From contig NC_086247.1 in NCBI RefSeq assembly GCF_021018805.1, positions 138,859,602-138,923,601 on the forward strand: a DNA stretch of 64,000 nucleotides, given 5' to 3'. Position 1 is the first letter of the stretch. Each line of letters begins with the position of its first letter. This document shows, one piece after another, positions 11,254 to 25,298 of this stretch. The DNA comes from Prinia subflava (taxonomy: Eukaryota > Chordata > Aves > Passeriformes > Cisticolidae). Below the pieces are notes generated by a model. That model saw only the letters and a program-made list of their open reading frames with translations, searched no databases and had not been told where the DNA came from. Made by a program: the position numbers and the translations under genes.

Positions 11254-14200
11254 CCCAAACAGAAAAGGTTACAAGTCCTGCAAAAAGAAGCTACCCTTGC
11301 TTCAAATGAGTAATGTATCAGTTTCTCCTCTGCAGGTCTCCAGCAGCATTTATCTGACTTTTTACTGAACTGACCAAAATCAGAGCACAGCTCCCCTACA
11401 GGGAAATGCCTGCCTGACTCAACCTCCACATAAGTATTTCTCAAATTAAGTCTATTTTTTAAAAAGAAAAACACAAAATCCAGGCTGATAGAAATCTGCA
11501 TGTGATGGAAAAAGCCAAGCAGCCCCCTTCTGCTTGGAGCCAGGAAAGGGTGACAACTTCAGGGACAACTACTGCTTCCTCAGGCACATCTTCCTGCTCC
11601 CACAGTACTAAAGGCCAGGTCTGAGTCCAGCAGCTGCAATTCTGACCCTCTGGCCAGTTCCCAGCACCTGCAGGCGGCTTCCTGCAGAGCCACACCAGCT
11701 GCTTTCTCGGGTCTCTAAAGGGCATGTATTTTTCTTACAATGTTTTTCTGCACAGATTTATTTGCATAAAATGTGTGTTCTTTAAACTCAGATACTTTTT
11801 TTTTAAAGATCAAAAGCCTAGTGTCCTTTATTGCAGCTGTGTCTGTTGCTTAGCATGTAAACCAGTTTTAAAATTCTACACAAACCTGCTTTGGGGGGCT
11901 CTTCTTTCCTGCAGTGCAAGAGGCTTTAGGGAAAACAAGTATCAGTGAAAACTCAATTCAAAAGAATAGACATGAGTATGAGGCCAAAACCCTGAAACAT
12001 AACTTGGGATAATAAATATTCAAGCATATCTTACATGAGGTATCTAAATCAGAACTTTTTGGAGTTCCTGTTTCAATTCCCACATTTTAGCCCTCAGAAA
12101 AATAGGAAAAGACAGGTGATGCTCATACACACAAGGTCAAAGTAATGCTTTTCCTTTCTCTTCCAAACAGAGCTTTCTACAAATGAACAGTAACATTTTG
12201 AAGAAGCCATCTGTAGGAAGAAAGAAGGCGATTTAGATGAGTATTTGTTTTCAGCTTGATCTAATAAGTGATCAGTTATGATTTGTGAATTAGTCCTACA
12301 GAATGTTAGTATAGAACAGAAATCTAGCAATTCAGTCTGAAGAGACTTGCTATTCACATTAAGCAAGAGACACTATCAAGTTTTGGCTGTGGACTTGGTT
12401 CAGTAGAACTCTTGGTGTCAGTCTAATCTCAGTGAATGTCTAGAGGAAGATGTAGAGGATTCTCTGCACTCCTTCTAGGTCTTTAAAAGACACCAGTCCT
12501 TAGTTTATTAGCTTTGAAACCTGTGTGGAGAAATGCTTTTAGATCTTACATAAAGTGTTATTTTGGAGAGATACAGCAAGTCTATTCATTATTTGGGTTG
12601 AACAGTTTTCACTTTCATGAATCCCCAGTCTTGCTGTTTGTGATTTTGACAAACTTTTAAAAATGTTTCAGCTGGAGATTTTCCACTACATCCTGCTTAA
12701 GCTGCTTTCAAGATCCAAGTTAAGGATCAAAAAATGCTGGTTTTTTCATGGCCTGAAATTCTTGAGTGGTCTTTCTTGTATGGGTCATGGGATGACTGAC
12801 AGTTCTTCCATTCTTTAGAAAGGGCTCACAATGTGGCAAAAGAGCTGACTATAGTGCAGAGCATGGAGGAAAAGATCAGCCTTTAAAAGACCAGAGCAGT
12901 TTCTAAGATACATTTAGACTGTGATTTTAGAACCTCCCAGAGTCTGTCTTCTCTGAGCACAAACAGAAGGGAAGCACATATTGCAGCCATGAAAGACAGG
13001 GATAGAAGGGACAGTACTGGCCCAAAAAGATGGACTGTCCCTGTCCCTCTGCCCCAAGTGATGCAGGGCATTTCATTCAAGCAGGCTTTGACGAGGTGGA
13101 TGGTACCACTGAAAGCCAGTGGTAGCTGTACTTTTGGCAGATGAGATGCCAAGGCTTAAAAATCCTGAAAAATCAGGAAAGATACACATCAAACAGAAGA
13201 ATCAATTCTCTGGCAATTTCCAGCTGTCATGATTTATATTGGTGAGTACAGATGGGATCTTCATTCATAGAGGTGCTAATTACACAGACCATGTGTTTTC
13301 TGTGGAAGACAGTGATGATTCCCCCAGAAGGAAAACCTGGCTGTGTCATTCAAAGTTCTGAAATGGAGCATAATGACCTTATTTCTGGTATTGCCTGGCT
13401 TTTGAATCCTTATCTTGGCAACCTTTGGATTGTTCATCTAATGGAAGTTTTATGTGACAAAATACTACTCTGACAGGCTGGAATGGTAATTATCAGGCAG
13501 GCTTCTTAGTCTTTTTCTGGTTTTACTGTTTCAATACAGAAAAAGACCAGCCCTAACACTGGGTTATGAAATATGATTGATCTAAAACTACAGTTTTCAG
13601 TAATCAGATCCCTGGAATGACTGCTGTGGAATTTGTCCAAGGTAATTGCTTGTTTTCCGCTTGCATTTGAAATTCAGGTTCTTCCCCTTTACTACACGGT
13701 TCTTGGTTTGCAAATGAAAAACATGAATTTGAAGCATCAAGGCTGATTTTCCTGATGTTCTATTGCTGATGGCTTGCCAATGGGGTTTAACTAGATATAC
13801 CTGAATGTTGCCATGTGATTAGAACAGAATAAACTTTTTGGAATAAAGATCTTATTTGCACAGCTTAACTTTTTTTTTCTTTCTGAATTGACCACAAGCA
13901 AAGTATGACTATTTACAACATTTTTGCTTAATCAAAATTTCTCTGTGGATAACTCCCTGATCAAAGGCAATTTAAGAGCAACTTATATCTAATATGCACT
14001 GTTTAGACGCTAAATGAGTTGAATTAATTCATGACTCATAAGTTGGTTTTGTACCTTGTTCTCCCACTGGGCAAGTAAAATTTAGCTTCAGGTTTAGTGC
14101 AAGATCACTCTCATTGCACAAGTCAAAAATTTTCCTTTTCTGTGAATGTTTCCAAATGTTTCTTAAAAATCTACTGCTTGGCATAAACAACAGATGCTGT

Positions 14201-14964
14201 CAAATTCAATGCACACTTGGACACCTGCAAGGGCTCTGGAAAACAGCTCCTGATTGCTGGACAAGTATGAACAACTTAAAGGCAGTAAATGCTTCACTTC
14301 ACACTTCCTTTTTATTAAACAGCCAACAAACTTTTTGGCCTATGTGAATATCCCTAAGTAAAGATGTGAAAGAATGTTTCCAGAAAATAATTTGTACATA
14401 CAAGATCTGGCCAGGGAAATTGCTTGGCTGTATACAGGACACCCTCTGGAATGTGTGTCACATTTAGGTCACTGCAGCATATGAGATCTTTAAGAGCAAA
14501 AGTCTTCTAACATCCCATCATAATTAAAACAAGTAACAGTTTCCCTTGTTCACTTTTATAAGTTTGTTAACTCTTGGCTGTCGTGGATTTTGACCAGCTC
14601 CAACATGTCTGATGCTAAGCTGTACATTACTCATTGGCTTTGTTAATTGCATTATAGCCTTTTATGAATTTTGAAAGGCAGATCTCGTAAAAAATTAGAA
14701 GCTTCCACATTTTTTTATAAAATAATTTACTTGTTTTTAATAACAAGTGTAAAGGGTTCAGTGAAAGGACAGGAAGTTTTACTCAATTGTTTTGCACTGT
14801 AGACATAAAGACTAATAGGTATAAACTCTTTCTATGCCTATAAAAACAGTTTATGGTAGGCAATGGAAAGAGGGGGTAATTGGAGACCACGTTGCTTTAG
14901 GCACCCGTTTAGAATGAGACATGCTCAAGACTCCACTACTTGCACTGAACAAGTCCCTGCTTGC
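11254..14964. other. Noncoding sequence, no gene seen
   Basis: Unassigned sequence with frames under 105 codons. The AT-rich portion from 13,600 to 14,800 contains blocks rich in TAAT/ATTA cores, notably 14,590-14,700, listed as a candidate regulatory block. No repeat family was recognised. Confidence 0.5.
14590..14700. promoter_or_regulatory. AT-rich block, candidate conserved noncoding element
   Basis: The block holds several homeobox-type cores (ttaattgc, attatag) beside cattggctttg and a run of balanced unique sequence without repeats. Vertebrate developmental enhancers often look like this. No alignment was possible, so this is only a candidate. Confidence 0.2.
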
Positions 14965-14998
14965 TATTATTATTTATTATTGCCATTATTATTAATTA
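14965..14998 (+). repeat. Interrupted (ATT)n microsatellite
   Basis: About 34 bases of att-type trinucleotide repeats, interrupted by a tgcc near the middle. Confidence 0.85.
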
Positions 14999-16893
14999 CG
15001 CCATACCCAGCTGTTGTGCCCATCTCTTGCATTGTAGCTCCTACAGCCACTTGCACTAGGGCTGCAGCTCCCCTTGCTCATCTTGCTGGGCTGTACTTGA
15101 AAGTCTGTCTGGAAAGTCACTCCCAAGTGTAGAAGATGTCTACAGGGCCTGAGCATTTGGCTGAGTATTCTTGGAGACAGGAGAGTTGCCCTGGGGAGGC
15201 AGTGAGCAGTGAGATCTGGGACTGCCCCATTCCTTGCCTAGAGCTGTGGGAGCACACAGAGAGTAGAAGGAGCAGAATTGTGTGCAGAGCACCACAACCA
15301 CCCCTCTGTGGTTTCCTCTTGCTGAGACATCTCCTGGGCTGTCAGCAGGTAAGAGGGGAGATTGAATTCCTTCTCCTCCAGACCTGTGTTGCATTTCCAT
15401 ACTAAACTTTTCTCACTCCAAGAACCTTGCTCACATGCACTTCTAGCGATAATTTAGATTTTTCTTTCCTCTGTAAATCACATGCACTATAGAGCCCCAT
15501 TTATGAAAACAAGATCTATGACAAAACCCTCCTAACACCAGCAAATCTTCTTTTAATGAATTGGGCCTGTAGCTTCAATTATGAAGTTGGGATGTGATGG
15601 CTGCTGAGTGAGCCATGCCAACAACAACACTGAGGCAGATCACTGTCATAAGGGTGTTAGGAGAGTCTTGGGAAAGGCTTGGACTCTCCCTCTTTCCCTT
15701 CAAGCACTTTCACATCTGCACTGCATTATATCCCCATCCAGATGATTTTCTGGGATCTCTAGTATTCTTGGGAGTATTTACATTATAAGAAAAAAACCCC
15801 ACTAATTTATTTGTTCAGTCTTCCACATAAGTATATCCATAGTCTAGTGTGAAACAGCTCACATTTATCTGGTTTGCTTTGTTTTCAAATGCACCTAGCC
15901 TGGATTTTCAGTTTTACAGTGTATGTAAAGAATTAAACCCTTTAATTACACTGTAAGCCCTCTGGATCATATTTTTACCCTGTTTCTCTGTGCTACATAC
16001 CATAAGACACTACTCTCCTTCAGCATTACCAGGAATAAAACATTTCCAGGTATCCTGTAGGAGCTGGACAGGCCACTTACAGGGAGGGGCAGATCTAGTG
16101 GCTCCCACAAGGACAGGTGATGTGAGAGGGATGAAGGTGCTATTTCTATCCTCTCCCTTGGGAAGTACATTTGGGCCATTCGTAAGACACGGTGTTGCCA
16201 AGCCCAGTTTTCTCTTTAGCAGTGAGAATTGGCCATGGACTGACATGTGATAGGTCATGCTCTTATCCTTCTGGCCTTGGGAATGGAGAAAAGCAGGAAA
16301 ACACAAAGCAAATATTCACTCGCAAACCCTCCTGCCCTCATCTGTGACCACTGTGATGATGAAGGCACTGGGGTGGAGGGATCAGATCACTTCAGGTCTT
16401 GCTTTGTGCAGGACCTCAGATTTCCATCTTTAATGTAGGCATCTGGATGATTTTTCACCTATTCTTGTCATATTGATACCAGTAATAATCTTTTCTTGCT
16501 ACCTCCTTCTTCTGTTGGCCTCACAGAATAGCTCTCTTGAGTCATCTTGGTACTGTAGTAAAACAGTATTGCAGAGGACCTTTCTGACTACATTTTAATT
16601 TTTGGAAGTCTGCATTTCTCCTGCTCTCTGTCCTCTTGTAGCAGTCTGGGTCATGTTGATTTTGTGATGGAAGATCTCTTGGCTGAGAAATGAGAGAAGG
16701 GAATATTAAAACAATAAATTTCACTTACTAGAATGCTTGGCCTAGAGACCCCTGTAACTCTGGATTTTCATCACTTGAAGTGGGTGGTGGTCTAGTAGAT
16801 CTACTGCAGCACATAGGCACTCCTGTGGACTGCAAGGTGGACTGCAAGTTTGCTAGAGGGAGGTCTCTGAGCACTAAAGAGAATTACTAAAGT
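14999..16893. other. Noncoding sequence, no gene seen
   Basis: Unassigned. An excellent donor-like site (cag/gtaaga) lies at 15346-15354, but the open frame ahead of it has no recognisable protein similarity and no clear acceptor. No transposon was recognised. Confidence 0.45.
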
Positions 16894-16932
16894 TTTTCCA
16901 TGTTGTACCATGTGTTTTCCATGTTGTACCAT
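16894..16932 (+). repeat. Tandem duplication, period 21 bp
   Basis: The 18-base motif ttttccatgttgtaccat is present at 16894-16911 and exactly repeated at 16915-16932, with a three-base spacer. The identity indicates a recent local duplication. Confidence 0.9.
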
Positions 16933-17118
16933 CTTCTTTCCTTGAGTTGCATGGTTTATTCCTACTGGTAAGGAGGAAAGATATGTGAAAGTATGAACAT
17001 TTCCAACACATTCACCTGAATCTGGGCTTTTGCACAGTGTTAATGATCCAACTTTGTTATTGCTTTTGTTTCTGTGAAAGTGCCTGGCTTGTACAGGAGT
17101 TTCAGTTTGGGGAAAATT
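16933..17118. other. Noncoding sequence
   Basis: No feature was recognised between the small duplication and the A tract. Confidence 0.4.
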
Positions 17119-17135
17119 AAAAAAAAAAAAAAAAA
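17119..17135 (+). repeat. Homopolymer A tract, 17 A
   Basis: An uninterrupted run of 17 A followed by gggg. No retroposed gene was recognised upstream. Confidence 0.9.
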
Positions 17136-20100
17136 GGGGAATATTTAGCCACAGACTTAGTGGTTTTCTTATTAAAACAAAAAAGAGGGAATGTATTGGG
17201 TTGCAGGAAATATGTATTCTCATGCATTCCCTTACTTTCAAAGTGTTGTGATGAAAACAGAACACATCCTACACAAAATGTCTGTTCTGCTTAACCCTAC
17301 TGCAATCCTGAATTAATGCACAGTACTGCACAGCTTGGCAGGGGAGGAGGGGCTGTGCAGGAACTGTGTGTACAGCTGCTGGAAGAAAGGTAACAGCAGT
17401 CACCTGTGTGTGTACCCAACCTCAGCAGAAAGGATGTTTCAGCTTCTGAAGGGCCACAGCATTTTGGGCTACAGCAGAGGAGCGATGTGTGGGTGCACAT
17501 TTGTCATTCTGGTGACAACTATGGCTCTTGGGAATTTGAGGATGAGTATTTCCCCTGATAGCTCGATTTCTGAAAACCAGCTGGGGGCACATCAGTAAGG
17601 TCAAGCATTACTCATGAGTCAAAAATGAGTCACTCTTTATCTAGATATCAAACTGTAAATGTTCTGGTCTGGAAAATCATTTTGCCGGTATAGACTAATC
17701 CCATGGACTTGTGATCAGCTGCATAACCCAGAAGGAGATTTCAGGGAAGGGTGTGGCTGAGAAAGCAAGAGAAAAGACGCTAGGACTGTGGCCAGTTTTA
17801 GTCAGAGGAACTGCTTTGTTATTGTATTACAGCTGCACAGTGTTTTTAACTACAAACTCTGCCTCAGATCCAGGCTGAAATGAATGCCACAGCGGTTTGT
17901 ATGGCAAAACAAATTACAAATCCCTCATGACACACTGTTCGAAAGTCTGTTGAAAGCATTGTTTGGGCAGCAGCAGGACTCATTTCAAACCCTACTCGGG
18001 TTGCAGCTCTTATTTCTAAAGGTACAGCTACACAAACAAGTGACTGTGAGGACATGCGTATACATCACATCATGTTTTCCACAGCAAGATCCCATTCACA
18101 GCCTGTGGTAAGTGAAAAGTTCCCTGATCATAAAGGGAACTTTGCTCCAAGGCAAGAAGAAGTTGCCACTAGCAGGTACACTGACAGTGTAAATTCACAT
18201 CTCCACTTTATTCGGAAATAGCTGTTCCCTGTCTTACTAAAGCACTTGTTAGAGGTGCAGTGATGCAAGAAGCAGCTGTGCAGGTGGTACCTGCAAAGTG
18301 TTAGGGTTATTGGAAATGGATACAACTACTTGTGCTGTCAATGGGAAAAGAGAAATGTGTCCCTTTATACGTCTGTGTGTTACAGTGTTATCTGTCTCCT
18401 CCATCCATTGCCTGGAAAATTCTGGCTAGTGGAATGTTTTCTATGTGAATCCCAGTCTAAACTCTCACAGTTAAAAGGAGATGGGCTGAATTTGCTGTCT
18501 GCTGCACTGGACACAATGAAGTGCAGAAGTGCTGCTGTAGGTACCTGCAGCATCACAGGAAAACAGCGCCTGCACTTCTGACAAGCTCTGTGGCCTGGGC
18601 TGGTGGAAGGTCCATCTCAATATGTGGAAAGGTCATAGACTCAGTGTAGACTTAATTTTATGGACTTCATTCACAGACTTCTTTTTACCTGTTACTCTCC
18701 TTTATACGAGCAAAAGGGAAACAGAGAGTCAATGAGACAAGGATTGTATTTGAAGTCTACCCATATTTCCCCTCCAGCTAGGATTTCTAGTGCCTCTAAT
18801 TCCCCAAATTAGTGACAAGGTTAAATACTTCCAGAGAAATATGGGCTGATGTTGGAGCTCCAGCCAGCCAATATTTAGGTAATAATTTAAAATGTATTAT
18901 TCATGAATGCTTTATTACTCTTCACATTAAATTAGAATTCTTTCAGTACCAATATCCCTGCTTTACATGAGTGGTGTTTAATATTAGCTGCTGTTTAGCC
19001 CTTTCCAGCCAAAGAAAATCAGTCTTAGTTCATTCTGTCTTGCTTAGATCAACAAACATGGAACTTAATGAACTCCCCCTGCTCTGTGGCTTATCTTGCC
19101 AGGATGGGAGGGGGAATGTACCACTACAAGACATTCTGCAGCACTTCTCTTTGGCAGCACACTGTCCAACTTGTGCAAGGACCGTGACAGTTCCACAGGA
19201 TGCTGCACCTGTCTCCTCTGTCTGCCAGCACAGAGGAGCCACTGTGCCTGCCCTCCTTGACACAGCTGCTTTGGGAGGGCAATTCAGCAGGGCAGTGGGT
19301 CCTACAGTCAGTCTGCTTCCCAGAAAGACTCAGTGAGGGATATTTCCCCTTCCTCTCTCCTCCCCACTAACCCCTGTCCAAGGCACCAGGTTGGACACTG
19401 TCAGAGCAACCCTGGTGCTGGGCTGGCAGCACAGAAAATAAGTCCAGGCTCTGCAGTAAGTAATGGGAAACCAACTTTGAGTGAGGCTGACACATAATGA
19501 TGGAGACTGGAAAGTTTGGGTATACCCAAACCAGTCTCTATTAAGGGTTTGAAAGCTGGGCACTGGGAATGTTTTTGAACCATGAGAGCAACGCCAAGAA
19601 CAAAACCATAGAATAATGTCAGGTTCTTTTGATTAAATCGAAAATGTTCCCAGTATTACTTGAAAACTGGAAGCAGACAAAATTATCCATCATGTTATAG
19701 ATCACTTGGCTGCAGAAATATGGCATCAGCATATGCTGAAAAGTAAAAGCTAACATGATTAGTAGAGTATTAATTCTAGCATCAGACTTGCCTGCATGAG
19801 ATCCATATGTACAGAAAAGAAAGCCTTTGGAGCAAAGACCAGAGTTTCTGTGTATCTGTAAAGCAGGTGGAATAGGTCTGAACTTTAGACTAAATATTGT
19901 GATATTGAAAAACTGGTAATGGCCTTTGAAAATGTTTGCACATTTGAAGAGTTGCAACAGACTTGTGCTTCTATTGAGGTTGGATGATATCCATATGTTT
20001 AATTCCACTAAGCTGGTTAGGCTGACTTGGATCTGGCATCCAGGTATGTCTATCCAAAAATGAGGTTTTCAAAGCACACTGCAGCTCCTGCAGTTCATAA

Positions 20101-23100
20101 AAGCTGTGATTACAGAACTTGTAGTCAGTGCTCTGTGCCATGCAGTTTGCATGACATTGCATCAAACGCTGGCCCCCATATCTCCCAAGCCTCTGGGTTT
20201 TTGCACTTGCTGTTTCCTAAGTGTCTTAACTCAGAAACTGCAAATACCTCTTTCCTCATTTATAGAGGGAAAAAAAGGGGACTTGATTAAAGACTGTTAA
20301 AGACTACATACCTGCTAGTATTGGATTAGCCCCACAGAACTGCAGTGGTTTTCATTTACCAGGGAACATGAAGAAGAAATTGCATCCTGCTGAGTTTTGG
20401 CAACAATTTGACAGGGGAAGGTCCATAAAGAAAACATTATCAGCAAAGGTCTAGTGAAAAACAAACTTCAAGATCACTTGATTCAACAAGTCCTGTTAAA
20501 TCATGTTAAATGTTTTCTATGCATCCATGAAGGATTTGACAACTGGTGTCTCCATACCACTGCAGCCTGGGTTAAGCTACAAATTATACACATACCATCC
20601 TCTGCTAGCCTCCCTCTTTTGAATCCAGCTTAGCCCTTCCAAATCAGTTTGGTTATAGCACTTTTTCTGGCCTGATCTTCAGGATTTTAGCACAAATATG
20701 TTGCAGTTCATCTATTCCAAGATTTTTGTTTCCTTGGTGGGATCTGAGGAAATTCATGTTCCCTTTCCTGGGAAAGGCATGATTTCCTCATGGTAGATGA
20801 AAGCTTGCAGCTGTCTGCTGAAATAGCCCTCTGCTATGCTGTGCAGCTCCCAGCCATGCCTCGTCCAACCCCCAGAAGTCAACCCATACCAAATCTCACT
20901 CACGGAAATTGTGACAGCCAGAGCAAACCCACAGAATATCAGAGATCAGTGGGCTCTTTCCTATCCATGGCCTCTTCCTCAATGTTACCACATTTAATTA
21001 ATTCCAGAAATTCTTATGTTAAAAATCTTGTTTGCAGGTGAAGAAGAAGCTTGCCATATACTACTGGAAGCTTGAACAGTAATTTGAAAATCACTGCTGT
21101 CTAGATCTAATTGCTATAGAGAAAGAAAGAATAACAGTGCAGTTAAAATTCTTTCACAACACCTGATTTCTACCCCTTTCCCTGGTGTCAGGCTGCTCTT
21201 TCATGCCCTGAGGTGGGTGGTCTCAGTCTGGTGGCCTGGGGCATTGCAGTGAGTCAGGGACATCCAGAGTGTATTGCAAGGAGGATCAAGATGTTCAGGT
21301 TGATGGTGTTTCTTCTCTTGATCTAGGATACACTTGGAGCAGTTTTTGTAAGTTTCCTAACTTGCTTTTTTCACACCTTTCTGCACTGGTCTCCAGCTCC
21401 ATGTGCTATGGAATTTACTATATGTAGTACCTTTTACATATGTGTAGCACTGTTTCTTTTTCTTATTTTACTTTACAACCAGGTTTTCTCAGTTCCATAC
21501 TTCACTGATCTAACTCTAGTTGAATTTTATTGAAAGGAGAGATATTTATAGCTGTGGGATCACCAGTGCCAGCCTGTGCCATGGGTCTCGCCATCCCATG
21601 CCTGTGTTCCTCTGTGCTACATCCTGTCAGCTTCTCCATAGATATTGTGGCTAACCTGTCCACCCTACACTGCATTATTGTATTGATCAAAAATAGGTTA
21701 TTCTGCATAGAATAACTACAGTCTCTGTAAAACTGTGGCCATAGCATGCAAAAATGTGCAAAAATAAAACCAACTAACTTTGCACACATGGTCACTTAGA
21801 GAAATGACTGCCACATTTAAATGAAGAAAACTAAGTAAAACAAAACTGTAAGCAGGTAAAGGAGAGTTCAGAGATAGAGCAGAGCCTAAAACTCAGTCCT
21901 GAGTAATTTGAAATCCAGTGCAAAGCTTCTGGCCTGAAAAAGGCAGTGCTACACTACAGGGCTACCTCATCACATGATGCCCTGCTCAGCCTCATGGACA
22001 ATAGATTTTCCAGTGCCTGACATGAAAATAAGATAGCAGGCATTGGAGCATGCAAGGATGGATGACAGTGACACATGAAGGCAACAGCGTGTTTCAAGTG
22101 TTAGACCAGTCTGTGCTTGCTTTTTTTGATTAGCTGTTCAACAGCTGCTAGTGAGGAAGTGCTGCTGTGGGTGATGGAACAGGTATCTCCTTTTTTTCAG
22201 CTCTTGAGCTTCTGGCCTGTCTTAACAGAGGCAAAGGCTGGGTTTGACAACCCAGCTGCGTCCCAGCAGGCCTGGGAAGGTGCATCTCCTCAGGATTATC
22301 CTGCTTGCTGCCAGAAGGCAGAAAAAGCACTTGACATTTGGCATGGGCAGCATGTCAAAATTCTTTTCTCTTTCAGACACATTGTTTCACAGATAAATAG
22401 CACCTAAGAACTTCTGGCATCACTGCAGTATAATCTGTTCTTTAAAGAGGTGTAAGTGTCTACATCTACATCAGTCTGGCTTTCACTGAATTAGAGCCAT
22501 GGGGCACTGGACACTTTTATCCCGAACTGTCAGTAGGTCTCTGACCCTGACAGTCCTGCTGTAATAAGATACTCAGTGCTACCAAGCAAGGAAAATGCCA
22601 TTTCTATTTGCAAAATGGACACGTTGCCTTCGGTAATAAATGAAGCAGGTCACTGTCCATATGGGCTGGCAGTTATCTTTTGCTCCTTGCTCCTTGATTT
22701 ACTGTGTGTGGGAGCAGCTTGGCACATCAATATTGCAAATTAAATACCAAGTAGATAGGTGATCTTTTGAGTTTGCATCTGGGAAGGAAACAACTTTCAA
22801 ACTGAGGTTCAGCTCTCATTCAGTTCAAATCATGGCACTCAACTAATCAAAGTGTTTGATCAGCAGTTTTTATGCAGCTCCAGTCTGCACAGTCTGTTCT
22901 GGGCTTTTTCTCCCTCTTCCTCCCTCTGTCTCTCCCCTTCAGCAGTCAAATTTTACTTCAAAGGCTGGTTGAAGCTTCTAAATTAGTACTACACCACTCA
23001 CTGGTTAAGTGGAAGCTGCTTAAAATCCTGCATAATTGCATTGTCTTTGTGTATCTGTTTTCCCTGGGGCCCTCCTGGTGTGTGGAATCAGTCCGTCTCC

Positions 23101-23487
23101 TAGAACTATTAGGCCAAGCACAGTTTAGCCAATGAAAATGCTAACTAGGATGGAGAAATATATTGTATGCATTCCATATGTTTAGCTCTAAAACAATGTG
23201 AAAAATCCACAGCCTTAACACTCCAAAAATGTCAGATAGTTCTCTCAGATGATGTCTTGGTAGTTCTATAAGCCTTGGCAGAGATCATTTTGGTAATGTC
23301 CCCCCGATAATTAGATCCACATGCACATAGGATACAGCATGAGCCCTGTCTTGCCTTTCAGCTTCAGGCCTGTGACAGTGGTTTGTGTTGAACTTCAGGG
23401 TGTGTTTTAAAATAATACAAAAATATGTCAACTAAATATTAAAGCTACCAAATGAAGCCCCTGGACTAGGAGAGACCAGTACTCACC
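17136..23487. other. Noncoding sequence, no gene seen
   Basis: Unassigned sequence. The best frame is a Cys-containing 121-codon plus-strand frame at 18971-19336, which matches no family I know and is not flanked by clear splice sites. An AT-rich block at 18870-18945 is listed as a candidate regulatory element. No transposon was recognised. Confidence 0.5.
18870..18945. promoter_or_regulatory. AT-rich block, candidate conserved noncoding element
   Basis: Contains several TAAT/ATTA cores and attcatgaatg, a near-palindromic POU/homeobox-like site, in about 75 bases without simple repeats. This is only suggestive; conservation was not tested. Confidence 0.2.
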
Positions 23488-23513
23488 CCTGTGCAACCCT
23501 CCTGTGCAACCCT
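23488..23513 (+). repeat. Tandem duplication, 13 bp x 2
   Basis: The motif cctgtgcaaccct is repeated exactly at 23488-23500 and 23501-23513, with a partial third copy following. Confidence 0.9.
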
Positions 23514-25298
23514 CTTGTGTCACATCCTTCACAGCCAGATGCTCCATCTCCTATAGGACTTCTGTCCCACCCAGGGCACAGCAGCCTAATTAACCAACAG
23601 CTAATCAAGAGGTGGGTTTCACCCTGTTCCTCATAGGGTAATCCAGGACCTTAAGTCCTTTGGCCTAGGGCAGGGTCAGAACTCAGACCCCAGACCCCAC
23701 AGCTGGAGCTCAGCAGCCAGTTGCCAGCACCCAGTAGAGCTGGTGAGGATGTGGCTGTCCTCTGCCTTCTCCAGAGATTCCATCCTCCCCAACAGACACA
23801 GCTCCTTCCTCTTCATCATCCTTCCCTTCTCCCTTTGGGCACACCTCACTGATTTCTCTGTGCTTTACTTCCAGCTAAAGGCAGGATGTTGAATCCTGTC
23901 CCTTGCCACTCTGTTGGCAAAGGGACATTTGGGGCCCTGTGAGGGAGCATGTGCCTGGCACAGGGGGACCATGGGGCAGTCCACAGCCACTCAGTGCCTG
24001 CAGCAGCAGGAGCATGCCTGGGTCAGTGCCATGCAGCAACAAAGGGCGGTGGGGCAAGCTCTCTGCTGGGGCACCTCGAGGTCTGGGCAGCTCCCGTCTC
24101 TATAAATCATGTGAGAACTGCAAGTTCTCTGAGGCAAGAGTGACCCTTAACTCGGGGGATGTCCTTGGAATATCTGTAATGGCAATGCCAAACCACTGCT
24201 GCAGCACATGGGTTGGTGGAGGAGGCTCATCAGAGAAGGTACAAAGGAGGCTGTTTACAGTGGGCTGAGCAGGGTGTATTTTATTTTAGCCTTACTCTTG
24301 GAAATGGATGAACTGGTTTAAACTGCACTCTCAGTGTCACAGGGCCTCTTATAATACCAGCACTTTGCTAGAGACCATTTCTGAAGGGTGAAGGAGGTGA
24401 GAGCACATTTGCACGCACTGGAGGAAAGGCTCACTTAGCCCCTTGCTTTACAAGCCTCCCCACCTGGATCCTTGCACTGGGTCCACAAAGCCCCTCATGA
24501 GCCCCCAGCTCTCTGCTCTGGCATGGGTCCAGGAGTGAAGAGGCACAAGGGGATGGTTCCCCCACATGCTTGGCCTGTGTCAGAACTTGCCTTGCCTTTC
24601 CTCAGCCCCAGGGCTGCTGCAGAGACACTGAAGTTATGCTTTCATGTGAGAGGAGGGGATCCTCTCTTTTGGAGGAGAAGAGCACTAAAACATAAATAAC
24701 TGCAGAAAATTAAAATTATGTTAAGAAAACAAGTCCAAAGGTTTTAACTGTTAAAGTGGAAAAATAATATTTTATAAACATAATCTTCCTAATACTCCAT
24801 AATGTACTTCTCTGTGTCACGCAGCACAATAATTTCCTGTTCAGCTTCACTTTCTGAGCAAAAGCAGAGACCAAGATTGGCAAGCTGTAGCAGGAGAGCC
24901 GGGGCTCTCCCCCAGCCCCAGCCACCAGAGAGCCTGCTTTCTCCTGCCTTGGTCTCAGCATAAGCCCGCTCAGCCACCGGGTGATCCTCTTGAATCGCTT
25001 TTTAACTGAGTCAAGAAGACGAATATGGCAACAGCCTTGTTTGTGTGTGAGTAAGGAAAGGAATTTGTAGAGAAGTAGTGAAGGGGGAGGGAAGAGAAGA
25101 CATTTGGCTAAGAACTGCTTACACTAGTAAAAACCGTGTTTCCTCCACATCTTGCTTCAGACTGAGTTTTTGGAGAATGTGAGCTCTAGAAACATGTAAT
25201 TATCATTTGCTTTCTCTACAGTGTTTTTGTGTGAGTGTTTACATTTCCACTGTTGTTGCGGTAGGAGCCAGCTTGCTTTGCAGACTCTTGCAGGTACC
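23514..25298. other. Noncoding sequence, no gene seen
   Basis: The first part (to about 24,650) is more GC-rich and holds frames up to 121 codons without recognisable domains. The remainder is mixed. No exon or transposon was recognised. Confidence 0.45.

Noticed and set aside
11187..11501. 104-codon minus-strand frame
   Set aside because: Its phenylalanine-rich C-terminal part is just the A-rich low-complexity block read on the other strand.
15346..15354. Consensus splice donor cag/gtaaga as exon end
   Set aside because: No acceptor or recognisable coding sequence upstream; such donors occur by chance in tens of kilobases.
18971..19336. Cys-containing 121-codon frame suggesting a zinc-binding fold
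   Set aside because: Cysteine spacing fits no family I know, no clear splice sites flank it, and the opposite strand is also open.
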